From positions 1-11,448 of the forward strand of contig USEH01000056.1 in the NCBI GenBank assembly GCA_900553675.1: a stretch of 11,448 bases of DNA. Reading direction: 5' to 3'. A program made the position numbers and the translations under genes. The DNA is from an uncultured Ruminococcus sp. GTDB taxonomy: Bacteria; Bacillota; Clostridia; Oscillospirales; Ruminococcaceae. This document shows, piece by piece, positions 1 through 9,365 of this stretch (positions are counted from its first letter, which is position 1; every line of letters begins with the position of its first letter). The notes under the pieces are model-generated. The model had not been told where the DNA came from. It worked only from the letters and a program-made list of their open reading frames with translations, and did not search any database.

Positions 1-1
1 A

Positions 2-760
2 AGTTATAAGATACAGGCTGATGATGTTGTTGATGTCGAGATTCCTGACCCGGTGGAGTCAAGCGTTCTGCCAGAGGATATTCCGCTTGATATTGTCTAT
101 GAGGACAGCTCACTTTTGGTTGTAAACAAACCGCAGGGGATGGTAGTACATCCTGCTGCCGGAAATTATACGGGAACGCTTGTAAACGCGCTTTTGTTCA
201 GGTATAAAGATGAGCTTTCCGGGATAAACGGCGTTATCCGCCCGGGAATAGTTCACAGAATCGACAAGAACACCAGCGGACTGTTGATAGTTGCAAAAAC
301 CGACAAAGCGCATATAGGTCTTGCGGAACAGATAAAGGCACATAGCTTTACACGCGAATATGAAGCTATCTGCGTAGGAAGACTCAAGGCAAAAAGCGGC
401 ACTGTTGACGCTCCGATTGGAAGAGACAAGCGCGACCGCAAGAAAATGTGCGTAACGCAGTCAAATTCAAAGAACGCGGTTACTCACTACGAGGTTCTCG
501 AAGAGTACTCAAACCATTCCTATGTGAGGTTCAGGCTTGAAACCGGACGCACCCATCAGATAAGGGTTCATTGTGCGTACATCGGTCACCCGATTCTGGG
601 TGATGATGTTTACGGAAAACCGTATCAAGGTTGTAAAGGTCAGTGCCTTCACGCAAGAAAGATAGGGTTTGTACACCCAATGACAGGCGAATATTTAGAA
701 TTTACGAGTGAGCCGCCGGAGTATTTTGCAAAACTTCTTGAAAAGCTGAGGAAAACATGA
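2..760 (+). CDS. rluD: RluA/RluD-family RNA pseudouridine synthase, 5' end missing
   Basis: Isomerises specific uridines in structured RNA (23S rRNA for RluD itself) to pseudouridine. The reading frame is open from base 2 with no start codon matching the family's N-terminus, so the gene begins before the window. The GTG at 53 is internal. The first ~15 residues (SYKIQADDVVDVEIPDP) look like the end of an S4 RNA-binding domain, followed by the linker PEDIPLDIVYED and the catalytic domain opening LVVNKPQGMVVHP. The family catalytic motif appears as HRIDKNTSG, with the nucleophilic Asp encoded at 263-265. RLETGRTHQIRVH and GHPILGDDVYG are further family signatures. The C-terminus is intact. The stop overlaps the next start (ATGA, 757-760), so the two genes are probably translationally coupled. 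Family assignment is firm. RluD rather than a paralogue is inferred from the S4 remnant and overall pattern. Confidence 0.9.
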   Translation, partial: SYKIQADDVVDVEIPDPVESSVLPEDIPLDIVYEDSSLLVVNKPQGMVVHPAAGNYTGTLVNALLFRYKDELSGINGVIRPGIVHRIDKNTSGLLIVAKTDKAHIGLAEQIKAHSFTREYEAICVGRLKAKSGTVDAPIGRDKRDRKKMCVTQSNSKNAVTHYEVLEEYSNHSYVRFRLETGRTHQIRVHCAYIGHPILGDDVYGKPYQGCKGQCLHARKIGFVHPMTGEYLEFTSEPPEYFAKLLEKLRKT

Positions 761-1562
761 ACTATAAGGACACTATTTTCGTAACCGATATGGATGGCAC
801 GCTTCTTTCAAAGAACAAGACCGTTTCAGAAAGAAACCTTAAGCTGATAAGGGAGTATCAGGCGCAGGGCGGCTTGTTCGGAGTTGCAACCGGCAGACCT
901 ATTCACACCACTACAAGATATCTTGATATACTAAAACCGGATTTGCCGCTGATACTTTATAACGGCTGCATAGTTTACGATTATAAATCAGAAAAAATAG
1001 TCCATGCGACATATCTGTCCGACTGTGCAAGGGATATCCTGAATGATATTTTTACGAAATATCCCGGAATTGCGCCTGAGATTTTCACTTTTGAGGGACA
1101 GTATTATCTGAACCTGAACGACGCTGAAAAGTGGCATCACGAAATTCTGCAAATCAGCTACATAAAAAAGAAGTCACCGAGCCTTGGTGCAAGCTTTTGT
1201 TTGCAGACAGTGAGGAAACTATAAACGAGCTTTGCAAGTATGTCTCAAAGTTTGACGGCATGGGAGTAAGGTTTGTAAGATCATGTCCGTATTTTCTTGA
1301 GCTCCTGCCGGAGAGCGTTTCTAAGGGCAGCGCGCTTGAAAATATGTGTAAAGCTGATACGCTTGCCAGCCTTGTTAAGGGTAGAAAAACCATCTCGGCT
1401 GGTGATTATGAAAATGATATTGAGATGCTCAAAGCATCTGATATAAGCTTCTGTCCGGCAAATTCGCAGCCGGAGGTTAAAAGGGCTTCAGATTACGTCC
1501 TTAACAGCTCCTGCAATGAAGATGCTATAGCAGAGGCACTTGAAGCATTATTAAAACTATAA
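757..1562 (+). pseudogene. Cof-type HAD hydrolase (type IIB), frame broken at an A6 run
   Basis: Haloacid dehalogenase-superfamily phosphatase of the Cof/YidA type, usually acting on small phosphorylated metabolites such as sugar phosphates. It is encoded in two overlapping frames: 757-1224 gives motif I (DMDGT, residues 11-15) and motif II (T45 in VATGRP), and the frame ending at 1562 gives motif III (K190 in SKGSAL) and motif IV (GDYEND, 216-221). Joining them by a -1 shift at 1164-1170 gives YIKKEVTEPWCKLLF and a 268-residue protein, the normal family length. Neither half alone has a full active site. Without the shift, the first frame ends after 17 unrelated residues at TAA 1222-1224. One lost A (A7 to A6) explains it, whether as a true mutation or a sequencing error. 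Programmed -1 frameshifting is possible because the run is an in-phase A AAA AAG. GAGG at 748-751 is the likely ribosome binding site. The substrate cannot be told. Confidence 0.85.
1164..1170 (+). other. Frameshift site: in-phase A AAA AAG heptamer
   Basis: Zero-frame codons are ATA AAA AAG. The heptamer A AAA AAG is the slippery sequence known from E. coli dnaX. A -1 slip moves the next codon to GAA at 1170 and enters the frame carrying HAD motifs III and IV. Downstream pairing is weak: CACC 1175-1178 with GGTG 1186-1189, or TGCAA 1188-1192 with TTGCA 1201-1205. No Shine-Dalgarno-like stimulator is visible upstream. A one-base deletion or homopolymer error is the simpler reading. Confidence 0.5.
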
Positions 1563-1579
1563 TTTATGGAGGTACCACT

Positions 1580-2422
1580 ATGGATGAATTACTTAAGAAG
1601 CAGCTGCAAATCACTGCTTGCAAGGTAAGAATGGGTATTATCGAGGGCGTGTACAACGCAAAGAGCGGTCATCCGGGCGGCTCTTTGTCAATTGCCGACG
1701 TTATGACATATCTCTACTTTGCAAAAATGAACATCTATCCCGATAATCCTAAGCTTCCCGACAGAGACAGATTCGTTCTCTCCAAGGGACACACCGCTCC
1801 TGCACTTTACTCGACCTTGGCTAACAGGGGATATTTCCCGGTTGAAGAGCTTAAGGGTCTTCGCCATATCGGCTCTATGCTGCAGGGACATCCCGACATG
1901 AAGCATATCCCCGGCGTTGATATGTCGTCGGGCTCTTTGGGACAGGGCATTTCCGCTGCCTGCGGCATGGCACTTTCTGCTAAGCTTACAAGCGATACCT
2001 ATAAGGTTTACGCCATCCTCGGCGACGGCGAAATCGAAGAGGGTCAGGTATGGGAGGCTGCTATGTTCGCGGCTCACAACAAGCTTGACAATCTTGTAGC
2101 TATAGTTGATAATAACGGACTGCAGATCGACGGCAAAATTTCCGACGTTTGCTCTCCTTACCCGATAACCGATAAGTTCGCAGCGTTTGGTTGGCACGTT
2201 ATAACCATGGACGCTCATGATTTCGACAGCATCGAAGCTGCTTTCAACGAGGCTGAAACCGTTGTAAACCAGCCTGTTGCGATTGTTATGTCCAGCACAA
2301 AGGGCAAGGGCGTTTCGTTTATGGAAAATCAGGTTTCATGGCATGGCACCGCACCTAATGCAGAACAGTATGAGCAGGCTATGACCGAGCTTAAGGCTCA
2401 GCTTGCAGAATTGGAGGGTTAA
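1580..2422 (+). CDS. Transketolase, N-terminal (thiamine diphosphate pyrophosphate-binding) subunit
   Basis: One half of a split transketolase, which transfers two-carbon ketol units between sugar phosphates in the cytosolic non-oxidative pentose phosphate pathway. At 280 residues it matches the pyrophosphate-binding half of full-length enzymes. Visible signatures are SGHPGGSLS with H31, LSKGHTAP with H71, GHPD at 103-106, and the thiamine diphosphate/metal motif running from GDG (148-150) to NN (178-179). The ATG at 1580 follows GGAGG (1568-1572) at a 7-nt spacing. It lies 17 nt after the HAD stop and 4 nt before the partner subunit, so the two halves should be co-translated and form an alpha2beta2-type enzyme with the active site between them. 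Split transketolases are common in clostridia and archaea. A substrate differing from classical transketolase cannot be excluded, but nothing here suggests one. Confidence 0.95.
   Translation: MDELLKKQLQITACKVRMGIIEGVYNAKSGHPGGSLSIADVMTYLYFAKMNIYPDNPKLPDRDRFVLSKGHTAPALYSTLANRGYFPVEELKGLRHIGSMLQGHPDMKHIPGVDMSSGSLGQGISAACGMALSAKLTSDTYKVYAILGDGEIEEGQVWEAAMFAAHNKLDNLVAIVDNNGLQIDGKISDVCSPYPITDKFAAFGWHVITMDAHDFDSIEAAFNEAETVVNQPVAIVMSSTKGKGVSFMENQVSWHGTAPNAEQYEQAMTELKAQLAELEG
2413..2418 (+). promoter_or_regulatory. Ribosome binding site fixing the second transketolase start
   Basis: GGAGGG ends 8 nt before ATG 2427. An in-frame TTG at 2403 would add eight residues (MQNWRVNI) but lies upstream of this site and inside the preceding gene, so ATG 2427 is preferred. 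Confidence 0.8.
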
Positions 2423-2426
2423 TATA

Positions 2427-3374
2427 ATGGCTGATATGATTAAAAAGGCGACCAGAGAAAGCTACGGTGAAGCTTTAGCCGAGCTTGGCGATAAGTATGA
2501 AAACCTTTACGTTTTGGACGCTGACCTTGCCGCCGCTACCAAAACCGGTATCTTTAAAAAGAAATTCCCCGATAGACATATAGACTGCGGTATCGCAGAA
2601 GCCAACATGATGGGTGTAGCCGCCGGTCTTGCTACTACCGGAAAGATTCCTTTTGCTTCTTCGTTTGCGATGTTTGCCGCCGGAAGAGCATTTGAAATCG
2701 TAAGAAACTCGATCGGTTATCCTCATCTTAACGTTAAGATAGGCGCAACCCACGCCGGTATTTCCGTCGGTGAAGACGGTGCAACCCACCAGTGCAACGA
2801 GGATATAGCTCTTATGCGCACCATCCCAGGCATGACCATTATCAATCCTGCCGACGATGTTGAAGCAAGAGCCGCCGTTGAAGCTGCTATCAATTATAAC
2901 GGACCTGTTTATATGCGCTTTGGAAGACTTGCAACTCCTGTTTTCAACGACAAGGAAACCTATAAGTTCGAGCTTGGAAAGGGCGTTCAGCTTGTCGACG
3001 GAAGCGATGTTACCATAATCGCAACCGGTCTTATGGTTTACGAATCAATGGTTGCTGCCGAGGCTCTTAAGGCTGAGGGAATCAGCGCAAGAGTCATCAA
3101 TATCCACACCATCAAGCCCATTGATGAGGAAATCATCATAAAGGCTGCCCGCGAAACCGGTCTTATTGTTACCGCCGAGGAGCACAGCGTTATAGGCGGT
3201 TTAGGCTCTGCTGTTTGCGACGTTGTAAGCGCAAATTGTCCGGTTAAGGTAGTCAAGATAGGCGTAAACGATGTCTTCGGCTATTCCGGACCTGCCGCTG
3301 CACTTCTTAAGGAATTTGGTCTTTGCTCCGAGAACGTTGTAAAGGTTGTAAAGGAAGCAGTCAAGAACAAATAA
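2427..3374 (+). CDS. Transketolase, C-terminal (pyrimidine-binding) subunit
   Basis: Partner of the preceding subunit. It holds the pyrimidine-binding domain that activates thiamine diphosphate, plus the C-terminal transketolase domain. From ATG 2427 it is 315 residues, the usual length. Key features are GIAEANM at 55-61, where E58 is the expected glutamate contacting the aminopyrimidine ring, HAGISVGEDGATHQ at 109-122 with H109 and H121, and YMRFGR at 162-167. The C-terminal domain, from about residue 185, includes VTAEEHSVIGGLG. DXS (deoxyxylulose phosphate synthase) shares this architecture but is one longer chain, and the split pair with HAGISVGEDG points to transketolase. No T-rich terminator follows the stop. 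The next 95 nt carry a bulged hairpin and then the yunB ribosome binding site. Confidence 0.95.
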   Translation: MADMIKKATRESYGEALAELGDKYENLYVLDADLAAATKTGIFKKKFPDRHIDCGIAEANMMGVAAGLATTGKIPFASSFAMFAAGRAFEIVRNSIGYPHLNVKIGATHAGISVGEDGATHQCNEDIALMRTIPGMTIINPADDVEARAAVEAAINYNGPVYMRFGRLATPVFNDKETYKFELGKGVQLVDGSDVTIIATGLMVYESMVAAEALKAEGISARVINIHTIKPIDEEIIIKAARETGLIVTAEEHSVIGGLGSAVCDVVSANCPVKVVKIGVNDVFGYSGPAAALLKEFGLCSENVVKVVKEAVKNK

Positions 3375-3406
3375 ACCATAAAATGTAATTAATGCTTTTA
3401 GAATAT

Positions 3407-3435
3407 TCACTTTCCGACCCGGAATATCATAGAAT
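3407..3435 (+). promoter_or_regulatory. Possible sigma-E-type promoter for yunB (weak)
   Basis: CATAGAAT at 3428-3435 matches 7 of 8 positions of the B. subtilis sigma-E -10 pattern as I recall it (CATACAAT). With the usual 14-nt spacer, the -35 would be TCACTTT (3407-3413), a poor match to KMATATT. A start point near 3442 would give a leader of about 27 nt and would put the ATG at 3392 upstream of the transcript, in keeping with the TTG start at 3470. The known sigma-E control of yunB in Bacillus raises the prior. The -35 lowers it. Confidence 0.3.
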
Positions 3436-3458
3436 GATTATTAGATTTCCGGGTTCGG
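3414..3458 (+). repeat. Bulged inverted repeat (hairpin) between transketolase and yunB
   Basis: CCGACCCGGAA (3414-3424) pairs with TTCCGGGTTCGG (3447-3458), giving 11 base pairs with one bulged T at 3454. The 22-nt loop holds a second perfect pairing, ATCAT (3426-3430) with ATGAT (3434-3438). The right arm runs into the yunB ribosome binding site (3457-3463). No T-run follows directly, only AATATTTT several bases later, so it is not a canonical intrinsic terminator. It could slow or end transketolase transcription, mask the ribosome binding site in read-through RNA, or act as a DNA operator. Confidence 0.6.
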
Positions 3459-3463
3459 GAGGG
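3457..3463 (+). promoter_or_regulatory. Ribosome binding site deciding the yunB TTG start
   Basis: GGGAGGG lies 6 nt before TTG 3470. The in-frame ATG at 3392 has no comparable site and would force translation through the hairpin, adding 26 residues unlike YunB. The first two bases are also part of the right arm of the hairpin. Confidence 0.75.
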
Positions 3464-3469
3464 AATATT

Positions 3470-4126
3470 TTGCGTAGATACACTAATAATAAAAAATCAA
3501 GGCTTTCAATAAGCAATTTGCACGCTTCAAATATTTGCATATTGGCACTTATCGCTTTGCTTGTAGCCGCGTCGGCTATGATAAACCGTTCATTAAAGCC
3601 GGTTGTAATGTCCATGGCTAAGCAAAAGGGTGCTTTGGCAGTGTCCGAAATCGTAAATGAAGCGGTAACAGGGGCATTTGAGGATGACAGCATAGGATAT
3701 TCCGACTTAGTCAGCCTGAAATATAACGACTCCGGATTTGTCACATCTGCGGAGTATAACGCCCATGGGATAAACAGGCTTAAGCTTGAAATCAGCGAAA
3801 GGCTTATTAAAGGACTTGAAAAATTAAGAGCAAGCAAAATCAAAGTGCCGTTGGGGAGTGCATCCGGCGATGTAAGCCTGAACGGAAGGGGACCCGGAAT
3901 CAGAATAAGAATCGTTTCGGACGCCGTTCCGGATATTCAGCTTATCTCATCCTTTGAGTCGGTGGGAATTAACACCGTTAAGCATGACGTTATTCTGCGC
4001 GTTAAGGTTGACTCAAAGGTTTATCTTCCACCTGCGGAGGACGATTTTTGCTTTACTCAGGATTTTGTAATCGCTCAGACTATAATTGTTGGAAACATCC
4101 CCGAAGGATACGCCAGTATTGGATAG
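3470..4126 (+). CDS. yunB: Sporulation protein YunB
   Basis: A 218-residue membrane-anchored protein that matches the YunB family from memory. It has a short basic N-terminus (MRRYTNNKKSR), one membrane segment at about 20-37, then INRSLKPVV (38-46). After that come a dimer-like helical stretch ending SEIVNEAV, IGYSDLV, IKVPLGS, the GRGPGIRIR segment (139-147), ESVGINTVKHDVILRV (163-178) and a terminal IIVGNIPEGY (205-214). In B. subtilis yunB belongs to the mother-cell sigma-E regulon. Its molecular role is not known to me. The start is TTG with an excellent ribosome binding site. It sits alone between transketolase and ligA, 31 nt before ligA, with no terminator visible between them, so it may share read-through transcripts with the housekeeping genes. 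Its main value is as a marker of a spore-former. Confidence 0.88.
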   Translation: MRRYTNNKKSRLSISNLHASNICILALIALLVAASAMINRSLKPVVMSMAKQKGALAVSEIVNEAVTGAFEDDSIGYSDLVSLKYNDSGFVTSAEYNAHGINRLKLEISERLIKGLEKLRASKIKVPLGSASGDVSLNGRGPGIRIRIVSDAVPDIQLISSFESVGINTVKHDVILRVKVDSKVYLPPAEDDFCFTQDFVIAQTIIVGNIPEGYASIG

Positions 4127-4157
4127 CGATATAAAAAGAAAGGCGCGGTAAATTTAG

Positions 4158-6137
<1,980 letters not shown>

Positions 6138-6160
6138 AGAAAGGTATGTGAAAGATCAGT

Positions 6161-6439
6161 ATGGAAAAAACGAATATTGATATTAAGCACATAGCAAAGC
6201 TTGCGCGTCTTAAAATTGACGACAGCGAGCTTGAACGCTATGAAAGCGAAATGACCGATATAATCAAGATGGTCGAAGCAATGCCGGAAATCAATGAAGA
6301 ACTTATCATCGACCCGAACAACGCTATGCATTTGCGTGAAGATAAGCTGTCAGAAGACAAGCTTTCGAGAGATGTTATGCTTAAAAACGCGCCCAAGGTT
6401 GTTGCGGGCTGCGTAGTAGTTCCCAAAACAGTTGAATAA
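6161..6439 (+). CDS. gatC: Aspartyl/glutamyl-tRNA amidotransferase subunit C
   Basis: The small (92-residue) subunit that wraps around GatA and GatB and stabilises the GatCAB complex. The family pattern is clear: HIAKLARLKIDDSELERY (9-26), then EMTDIIKMVEAM and the C-terminal LKNAPKV. Residues 60-69 are a direct repeat EDKLS-EDKLS from a 15-bp tandem duplication, in the segment linking the two halves of the protein. An in-frame TGA at 6149-6151 precedes ATG 6161, which is the only standard start. The closest purine-rich site, AGAAAGG at 6138-6144, is 16 nt upstream, so initiation may be weak or rely on coupling with ligA. gatA follows after 14 nt in the order gatC-gatA-gatB. Confidence 0.96.
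   Translation: MEKTNIDIKHIAKLARLKIDDSELERYESEMTDIIKMVEAMPEINEELIIDPNNAMHLREDKLSEDKLSRDVMLKNAPKVVAGCVVVPKTVE
6338..6367 (+). repeat. 15-bp tandem duplication inside gatC
   Basis: GAAGATAAGCTGTCA is followed at once by GAAGACAAGCTTTCG. Both encode EDKLS. The three differences are all third-position and synonymous, suggesting an old duplication since held at the protein level. Confidence 0.7.
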
Positions 6440-6440
6440 A

Positions 6441-6447
6441 GAGGTGA
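6441..6447 (+). promoter_or_regulatory. Ribosome binding site for the gatA TTG start
   Basis: GAGGTGA lies 6 nt before TTG 6454 and just after the gatC stop. It supports the TTG, which gives the residue numbering expected for GatA (K79, S154, S178). Confidence 0.75.
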
Positions 6448-6453
6448 CGGATT

Positions 6454-7911
6454 TTGAATCTTTACGAATATAAAGCATATGAACTTAGCGAAATGTTGCG
6501 AAAAAAGGAAATATCGTCGGTTGAGCTTACAAACTCGGTATATGACAGAATAGAAAGTGTTGAACCCAAGGTTGAAGCATATCTGACCCTTAACAAGGAA
6601 GCCGCATTAAAGTCTGCTGCTGAGATTGACAGAAAGATTGCCGACGGCGAGGAGCTTTCAAGGCTTGCTGGAATCCCGATAGGCATTAAGGATAACATAT
6701 CCACTGCCGGTTTGCGTACAACCTGCGCTTCAAAGATGCTTGAAAACTATGTTCCGGTGTTTAATGCAACGGTTGTGGACAAGCTTTTGTCCGGCGGCTC
6801 GGTAATCACCGGTAAGCTTAATATGGACGAATTTGCTATGGGTTCCTCCACTGAAAATTCATATTTCAAGAAAACCTGCAATCCGTTTGATACTGGCTGC
6901 GTCCCCGGAGGTTCGTCCGGCGGTTCAGCCGCCGCGGTTGCTTCTGGAGAGGCGGTTGTTGCTCTTGGTTCGGATACCGGCGGATCAATAAGACAGCCTG
7001 CTTCACTTTGCGGCGTTGTGGGTCTTAAGCCTACATACGGAAGTGTTTCAAGATACGGTCTTGTTGCGTTCGCTTCATCCTTAGACCAGATAGGTCCATT
7101 GGGAAGATGCGTTAAGGACGTTGCTCTGCTTCAGGATGCGATATGCGGTCATGACAAGATGGACGCAACAAGCGCAGACCGCAGCTATTCATCCTCATTC
7201 GACGCATTAACCGGAAACGTAACCGGACTGAAAATAGGAATCCCCAAAGAGTATTTCGGCAGCGGCATAACCGCCGAGGTCAAGGAATCGGTTATGAGCG
7301 CCGTAAACGACCTTGTAAAGCGCGGAGCAGTCGTTAAGGAAATATCTCTGCCCTCAACCGGCTACGCGCTCTCAGCGTATTATATTATCGCCTGCGCTGA
7401 AGCATCGTCAAACCTTGCACGATTTGACGGCGTTAAATACGGCTACAGATGCGCAAACCCGGAAAACCTTTTGGATATGTACGAAAGAACCAGAAGCGAG
7501 GGCTTTGGACGCGAGGTTAAAAGAAGAATCATCTTAGGTACCTTCGTTCTGAGTTCGGGATATTTCGACGCTTATTATAAAAAGGCAAAGCTTTTGCAGA
7601 ACAGAATCAAGGCAGAATTTGATTCGGCGTTTAACGATGTTGACGTTATCATCACCCCTACGTCGCCATATGAAGCCTTTAAATTCGGTGATAAGATAGA
7701 TGATCCCTTGGCGATGTATTCTGCCGACATCTGCACTGTAACCGTAAACATTGCGGGACTTCCTGCTGTAAGCGTTCCCTGCGGATATTCAAAATCGGGG
7801 CTTCCTTATGGTATGCAGATTATAGGCAGAAGATTCGACGAGCCGACCGTTCTCAATGCGGCATACGCTCATGAAATCTGCTTCGGCGGCTTTAAAGCGC
7901 CCAAGCTTTAA
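6454..7911 (+). CDS. gatA: Aspartyl/glutamyl-tRNA amidotransferase subunit A
   Basis: The glutaminase subunit of GatCAB. It releases ammonia from glutamine (or asparagine), which is channelled to GatB to amidate Glu-tRNA(Gln) or Asp-tRNA(Asn). It is an amidase-signature protein of 485 residues, the family's normal length. The Ser-cisSer-Lys triad is visible: K79 in GIPIGIKDN, cis-Ser S154 in PGGSSGGS, and nucleophile S178 in [11 protein letters not shown]. With the TTG start these numbers equal those I recall for the S. aureus enzyme, supporting that start. [24 protein letters not shown] is present near the C-terminus as in other GatA. Early in the gene there is an in-phase A AAA AAG (6501-6507). 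A -1 slip there would hit TGA at 6522, so the run clearly coexists with normal expression. gatB begins 18 nt downstream. Confidence 0.98.
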   Translation: MNLYEYKAYELSEMLRKKEISSVELTNSVYDRIESVEPKVEAYLTLNKEAALKSAAEIDRKIADGEELSRLAGIPIGIKDNISTAGLRTTCASKMLENYVPVFNATVVDKLLSGGSVITGKLNMDEFAMGSSTENSYFKKTCNPFDTGCVPGGSSGGSAAAVASGEAVVALGSDTGGSIRQPASLCGVVGLKPTYGSVSRYGLVAFASSLDQIGPLGRCVKDVALLQDAICGHDKMDATSADRSYSSSFDALTGNVTGLKIGIPKEYFGSGITAEVKESVMSAVNDLVKRGAVVKEISLPSTGYALSAYYIIACAEASSNLARFDGVKYGYRCANPENLLDMYERTRSEGFGREVKRRIILGTFVLSSGYFDAYYKKAKLLQNRIKAEFDSAFNDVDVIITPTSPYEAFKFGDKIDDPLAMYSADICTVTVNIAGLPAVSVPCGYSKSGLPYGMQIIGRRFDEPTVLNAAYAHEICFGGFKAPKL

Positions 7912-7913
7912 TT

Positions 7914-7923
7914 GGAGGAGGGG
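7914..7923 (+). promoter_or_regulatory. Extended ribosome binding site deciding the gatB start
   Basis: GGAGGAGGGG ends 6 nt before ATG 7930. The in-frame TTG at 7912 overlaps this site and would only translate the ribosome binding site itself (MEEGIA), so it is rejected. Confidence 0.85.
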
Positions 7924-7929
7924 ATAGCT

Positions 7930-9360
7930 ATGATAAAAGGATATGAAGTTGTCGTAGGTTTAGAGGTTCATGCCGAGCTTAACACCGCGACCAAAATATA
8001 TTGCAGCTGCAAAAACTCCTTCGGCTTGGAGGTAAACACTCAAGTATGCCCAATATGCATGGGTATGCCTGGTACCTTGCCGACCCTGAATGAAAAGGTA
8101 GTTGAGTACGCTATAAAGATGGGTCACGCCCTCAACTGCGGAATCAACAGAATCTGCAAGCAGGACAGAAAAAATTATTTCTACCCCGACCTTCCTAAGT
8201 CTTACCAGATATCTCAAGCAGACATCCCGCTCTGCCACGACGGTTATCTTGATGTTATTGTGAACGGAGAGGTAAAAAGAATAGGAATCGAAAGAATCCA
8301 CATTGAGGAAGACGCCGGAAAGCTTCTTCATTCCGACAAGTTTGATGGCTCTTTGGTAGACTTCAATCGCTGCGGTGTTCCACTGATAGAAATCGTATCA
8401 AGACCGGATATGCGCGGCTCGGAAGAAGCAAAAGCCTACCTTGAAACCATTAAATCCATACTTAAATATATAGATATATCCGACTGCAAAATGCAGGAAG
8501 GCTCTATCCGTTGCGACGTCAATGTCTCAGTCCACAAGCCTGGCGAGCCGTTCGGCACCCGCTGCGAGATGAAGAACGTAAACAGCTTCTCCGCAGTTGT
8601 AAGAGGTATCGACTACGAAGCCAACCGTCAGATAGAAGTGCTTGAAGCCGGCGGAAAGATAACTCAGGAAACCCGCCGCTGGGATGATGCAAAGGGCGAA
8701 AGTATCCCGATGCGCTCCAAGGAGGACGCTCAGGATTACAGATATTTCCCGGAGCCTGACCTGCTTACTATAGTTGTTCCGGAGGAAAAGGTTCAGTATC
8801 TTAAAGACACTCTGCCGGAGCTTCCCAACGCAAGAATTATGCGCTATATCAATGACTGCGGTCTTTCCCATGCAGACGCTTCAATGATAGTTGACGTTGT
8901 CGAAAAGGCTAAATTCTTTGACGAATGTCTGAAACTCAACTGCAAATCTCCCAAGATGGCGGCAAACTGGATTTTAGGCGAGATATCAAAGCTGATGAAT
9001 ATGGGCAAAACCATCGAGGAAATCAATGTAACTCCCGAAAAATTAGTTAAGATAATCAACTATATTTCGGATGGAAAGATTTCAAACGCTTCCGGCAAGG
9101 TTATATTCGATGCCATTGTTGAAAGCGGTGCGGATGTTAACAAGGTCATCGAGGAAAAATCGCTTGCTCAGGTATCTGATACGTCCGCTTTAGAGGAGCT
9201 TGCAAAGAAGGTTCTCGCCGAAAACGAAAAGTCTGTAAACGACTATAAAAACGGCAAAACAAATGCGCTCGGCTACCTTGTAGGACAGTGCATGAAGGCT
9301 TCAAAGGGCAAGGCAAACCCAGGAGCTATGAAGGAAATTATTCTTAAATATCTCGGATAA
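7930..9360 (+). CDS. gatB: Aspartyl/glutamyl-tRNA amidotransferase subunit B
   Basis: The tRNA-binding and kinase/transamidase subunit. It phosphorylates the side chain of Glu or Asp on misacylated tRNA and amidates it with ammonia from GatA. From ATG 7930 it has 476 residues, as usual. Signatures are YEVVVGLEVHAEL (5-17), a likely zinc site formed by C25, C27, C40 and C43 (YCSC and VCPIC), the family motif DRKNYFYPDLPKSYQISQ (79-96), and HIEEDAGKL. The C-terminal YqeY-like tail domain, from about residue 330, ends with YKNGKTNALGYLVGQCMKAS. As last gene of the gat cluster it is followed within 6 nt by a strong terminator hairpin. A GatCAB set implies that the organism makes Gln-tRNA and/or Asn-tRNA indirectly. 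Which of the two cannot be told from this window. Confidence 0.98.
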   Translation: MIKGYEVVVGLEVHAELNTATKIYCSCKNSFGLEVNTQVCPICMGMPGTLPTLNEKVVEYAIKMGHALNCGINRICKQDRKNYFYPDLPKSYQISQADIPLCHDGYLDVIVNGEVKRIGIERIHIEEDAGKLLHSDKFDGSLVDFNRCGVPLIEIVSRPDMRGSEEAKAYLETIKSILKYIDISDCKMQEGSIRCDVNVSVHKPGEPFGTRCEMKNVNSFSAVVRGIDYEANRQIEVLEAGGKITQETRRWDDAKGESIPMRSKEDAQDYRYFPEPDLLTIVVPEEKVQYLKDTLPELPNARIMRYINDCGLSHADASMIVDVVEKAKFFDECLKLNCKSPKMAANWILGEISKLMNMGKTIEEINVTPEKLVKIINYISDGKISNASGKVIFDAIVESGADVNKVIEEKSLAQVSDTSALEELAKKVLAENEKSVNDYKNGKTNALGYLVGQCMKASKGKANPGAMKEIILKYLG

Positions 9361-9365
9361 AATTT

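Noticed and set aside
53..55. GTG as the start of the pseudouridine synthase
   Set aside because: The frame is open to the window edge and the upstream residues continue the S4-domain/linker pattern, so the gene is truncated by the window and GTG is internal.
1558..1563. Perfect TATAAT just before the first transketolase gene
   Set aside because: No -35 at 16-18 nt (TTGAAG is only 12 nt away), and transcription would start inside the ribosome binding site.
1688..2218. Long open frame (176 codons) on the minus strand opposite the first transketolase subunit
   Set aside because: It lies wholly within a clearly conserved gene, has no recognisable domain, and is the expected shadow of biased codon use.
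3401..3407. GAATATT as a sigma-E -35 for yunB
   Set aside because: It resembles the consensus, but the distance to CATAGAAT is 20 nt instead of about 14.
3392..3469. Upstream ATG extending yunB by 26 residues
   Set aside because: It would translate through the hairpin and the strong GGGAGGG site, has no ribosome binding site of its own, and the added residues are unlike YunB N-termini.
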